Shown here: positions 40,051 through 41,233 of the stretch, piece after piece
How positions within the stretch are numbered: position 1 is the first letter of the stretch
Layout of the letters: every line of letters begins with the position of its first letter
Source of the DNA: H111-94 sp034436045
GTDB lineage: Bacteria > Chloroflexota > Ktedonobacteria > Ktedonobacterales > Ktedonobacteraceae
Direction: 5' to 3'
Length of the DNA: 41,233 nucleotides
NCBI GenBank assembly: GCA_034436045.1
Contig: DAOTVZ010000158.1
Coordinates: 1 to 41,233, forward strand
Made by a program: the position numbers and the translations under genes
The notes under the pieces: model-generated
The model's input: the letters and a program-made list of their open reading frames with translations, nothing else
Told to the model about the DNA's origin: nothing
The model's database searches: none

Positions 40051-41073
40051 TCACATCCGTAAGTGATCCCAGCTACGTGAAATGAGCGTCTCTTTTTGCC
40101 CATCGAGATTCACCAGGGTGATACCTGTCTCTGCTGTGGTGATTGTGCCAATGGGTGTAACCGGTGTGCCTGTTGCCTGTTGTACGGCATTAATGACGCT
40201 TTCTTCGTATCCTGGTGCGACGGTAAAGAGCAATTCGTAGTCCTCGCCGCCATGTAAGGCCCAATCGAGCGGGTTGTGACCAGCGCTGGTTGCGATCTTG
40301 CGAGCGAAGGTCGAGATCGGTAAACGCGCGGCCTCGATGATGATGCCAACGTGGCTGCGCTCGCAGATATGCGCGGCATCTCCGCTGAGGCCATCACTGA
40401 TGTCGAGCATAGCAGTAACAATCTGTGGCCCAAAAGAGCCGAGTATCTGGCCTTCATGGATGCGTGGTTGCGGTGTGCGACAGCGCGCGCGCACGTAATG
40501 ACAGGCCTCTTGTGGGTAGGGGGTGGACGAATTGAACAAGGTGAAAAGACCGGCGGCGGAGTCGCCCAGTGTGCCCGTGACACATAATGTATCGCCAACA
40601 TGAGCGCCACTGCGCGTGATAGCGTGTCCGCGTTTGACCGTACCAAGCAGAGTGATGTCGATAATCAGTTGTTCCGCCGTTCCCGCGCCTGCGATGTTGC
40701 CGCCGACAATCGTAGTTGCGGAGCGTTTTGCTTCCTCGTGCAGACCCTCATAGAGACGTTCCAGCCACGCCGCCTGGATGTGCTTAGGCAAAACGAGTGA
40801 GATCAAGGCGTAGCGCGGGGTGCCACCCATCGCGGCGATATCGCTGAGATTGATCGCCAGCGCTTTCTGTCCAATCTGTTCCGCGCTAGAGGTGTCGAGG
40901 GTGAAATGGACACCCTCAATCTGGCTATCACAAGTCGCCAGTAAGAGGTCATTGTTGTGCAAGTCGAGGACAGCGCAATCGTCTCCAACACCTTCGATCA
41001 CATCCCGCTCCGTTGATAGGTTGCGCGTAAGGCGCTCGATAAGCCCAAATTCAGTCAACGTTTCATCACTCAT
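40051..41073 (-). CDS. thiL: Thiamine-monophosphate kinase
   Basis: ThiL phosphorylates thiamine monophosphate to thiamine diphosphate, the last step of de novo synthesis of the cofactor. It has 340 residues, with 'EFGLIERLTRN', 'GVGDDCAVLDLHNND' (metal/ATP), 'ALAINLSDIAAMGGTPRYALISL', 'IVGGNIAGAG' and 'MLDISDGLSGDAAHICE' in the order typical of the PurM-like fold. The late 'LHGGEDYELLFTV' is also conserved. ATG 41073 follows AGGAGC at about 8 bases. No other thiamine gene is in the window. It converges with ruvA, with 30 bases between the stops. Confidence 0.97.
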   Translation of the reverse strand: MSDETLTEFGLIERLTRNLSTERDVIEGVGDDCAVLDLHNNDLLLATCDSQIEGVHFTLDTSSAEQIGQKALAINLSDIAAMGGTPRYALISLVLPKHIQAAWLERLYEGLHEEAKRSATTIVGGNIAGAGTAEQLIIDITLLGTVKRGHAITRSGAHVGDTLCVTGTLGDSAAGLFTLFNSSTPYPQEACHYVRARCRTPQPRIHEGQILGSFGPQIVTAMLDISDGLSGDAAHICERSHVGIIIEAARLPISTFARKIATSAGHNPLDWALHGGEDYELLFTVAPGYEESVINAVQQATGTPVTPIGTITTAETGITLVNLDGQKETLISRSWDHLRM

Positions 41074-41233
41074 AGTTTTGCTCCTGACACCTTTCTCTTT
41101 CTAGACAGACCAGCAGACCAGATAGTTGTTGCATTGTTCAGCAATGTATGTTATGCTGTATAGGCACTCTTGCAAGAATGCTGTAATAGCTACTTTAAGT
41201 ATTTTACTCTATCCGGCAGTCTTAAACAGAAGC
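41074..41233. other. Spacer at the right edge
   Basis: 160 bases upstream of thiL with no coding frame I can support. A short inverted repeat CATTG-TTCAG-CAATG lies at 41132-41146. The sequence is AT-rich and probably contains the thiL promoter, but I could not place clear hexamers. Confidence 0.4.

Noticed and set aside
1..41233. tRNA, rRNA, riboswitch or insertion sequence
   Set aside because: I read the spacers for cloverleaf-like arms, TTCRA loops, transposase motifs and terminal repeats with target duplications and found none convincing. A covariance-model search would settle the RNA question.

Overview
The window is a gene-dense stretch of bacterial chromosome of moderately high GC. 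No spacer between the genes called here exceeds about 280 bases. I see no rRNA, tRNA, CRISPR array, transposase or phage module. The gene content suggests a filamentous or sporulating Chloroflexota, most likely a Ktedonobacteria relative. The main pointers are a CBS-regulated pyrophosphatase next to a proton-pumping one, a phenylacetyl-CoA epoxidase operon under a TetR repressor, a DUF4388 protein beside an orphan Cache sensor, and a Tyr/Pro/Asn-rich protein. This placement is inference, because no marker RNA is present.

Positions 1-9831 are all on the plus strand. They hold the 3' part of a membrane-anchored M28-type peptidase with a PKD domain, a family II CBS/DRTGG pyrophosphatase, the membrane pyrophosphatase hppA, a phospholipase D-like lipoprotein, a small ABM-domain monooxygenase and ligA. 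Positions 9877-12358 (minus) hold a RibD-type reductase and a membrane protein built from internal repeats. Positions 12482-17404 (minus) form one operon in transcription order tetR-paaA-paaB-paaC-paaD-cupin-paaK. Its promoter and a palindromic operator sit just upstream of tetR. It makes phenylacetyl-CoA and epoxidises its ring, but the reductase PaaE and the later pathway genes are not here.

Positions 17482-19064 hold two unrecognised genes, one large on the minus strand and one small on the plus strand, with a perfect hairpin between them. Positions 19151-21714 are a divergent drug-efflux transporter and LysR regulator pair, followed by a perfect 20-bp hairpin. Positions 21876-27850 hold an aminotransferase, a nucleoside hydrolase, a minus-strand cluster (larE, a single-pass membrane protein, a cysteine desulfurase) and a MobA-like nucleotidyltransferase. 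The LarE has the three cysteines of the iron-sulfur-cluster type.

Positions 28039-30671 carry a DUF4388 protein, a Cache-domain sensor with no output domain and the low-complexity Tyr/Pro/Asn protein. Positions 30849-35810 (minus) form the t6A tRNA-modification operon tsaE-tsaB-rimI-tsaD, continuing into a ROK sugar kinase and an acetyltransferase. Positions 36039-41073 hold a zinc-ribbon protein, yraN, an alpha/beta hydrolase, the yebC-ruvC-ruvA recombination operon and thiL.

Two spacers, upstream of hppA and downstream of the Tyr/Pro/Asn gene, carry inverted repeats with the same 9-base arm, which may mark a dispersed palindromic repeat family.
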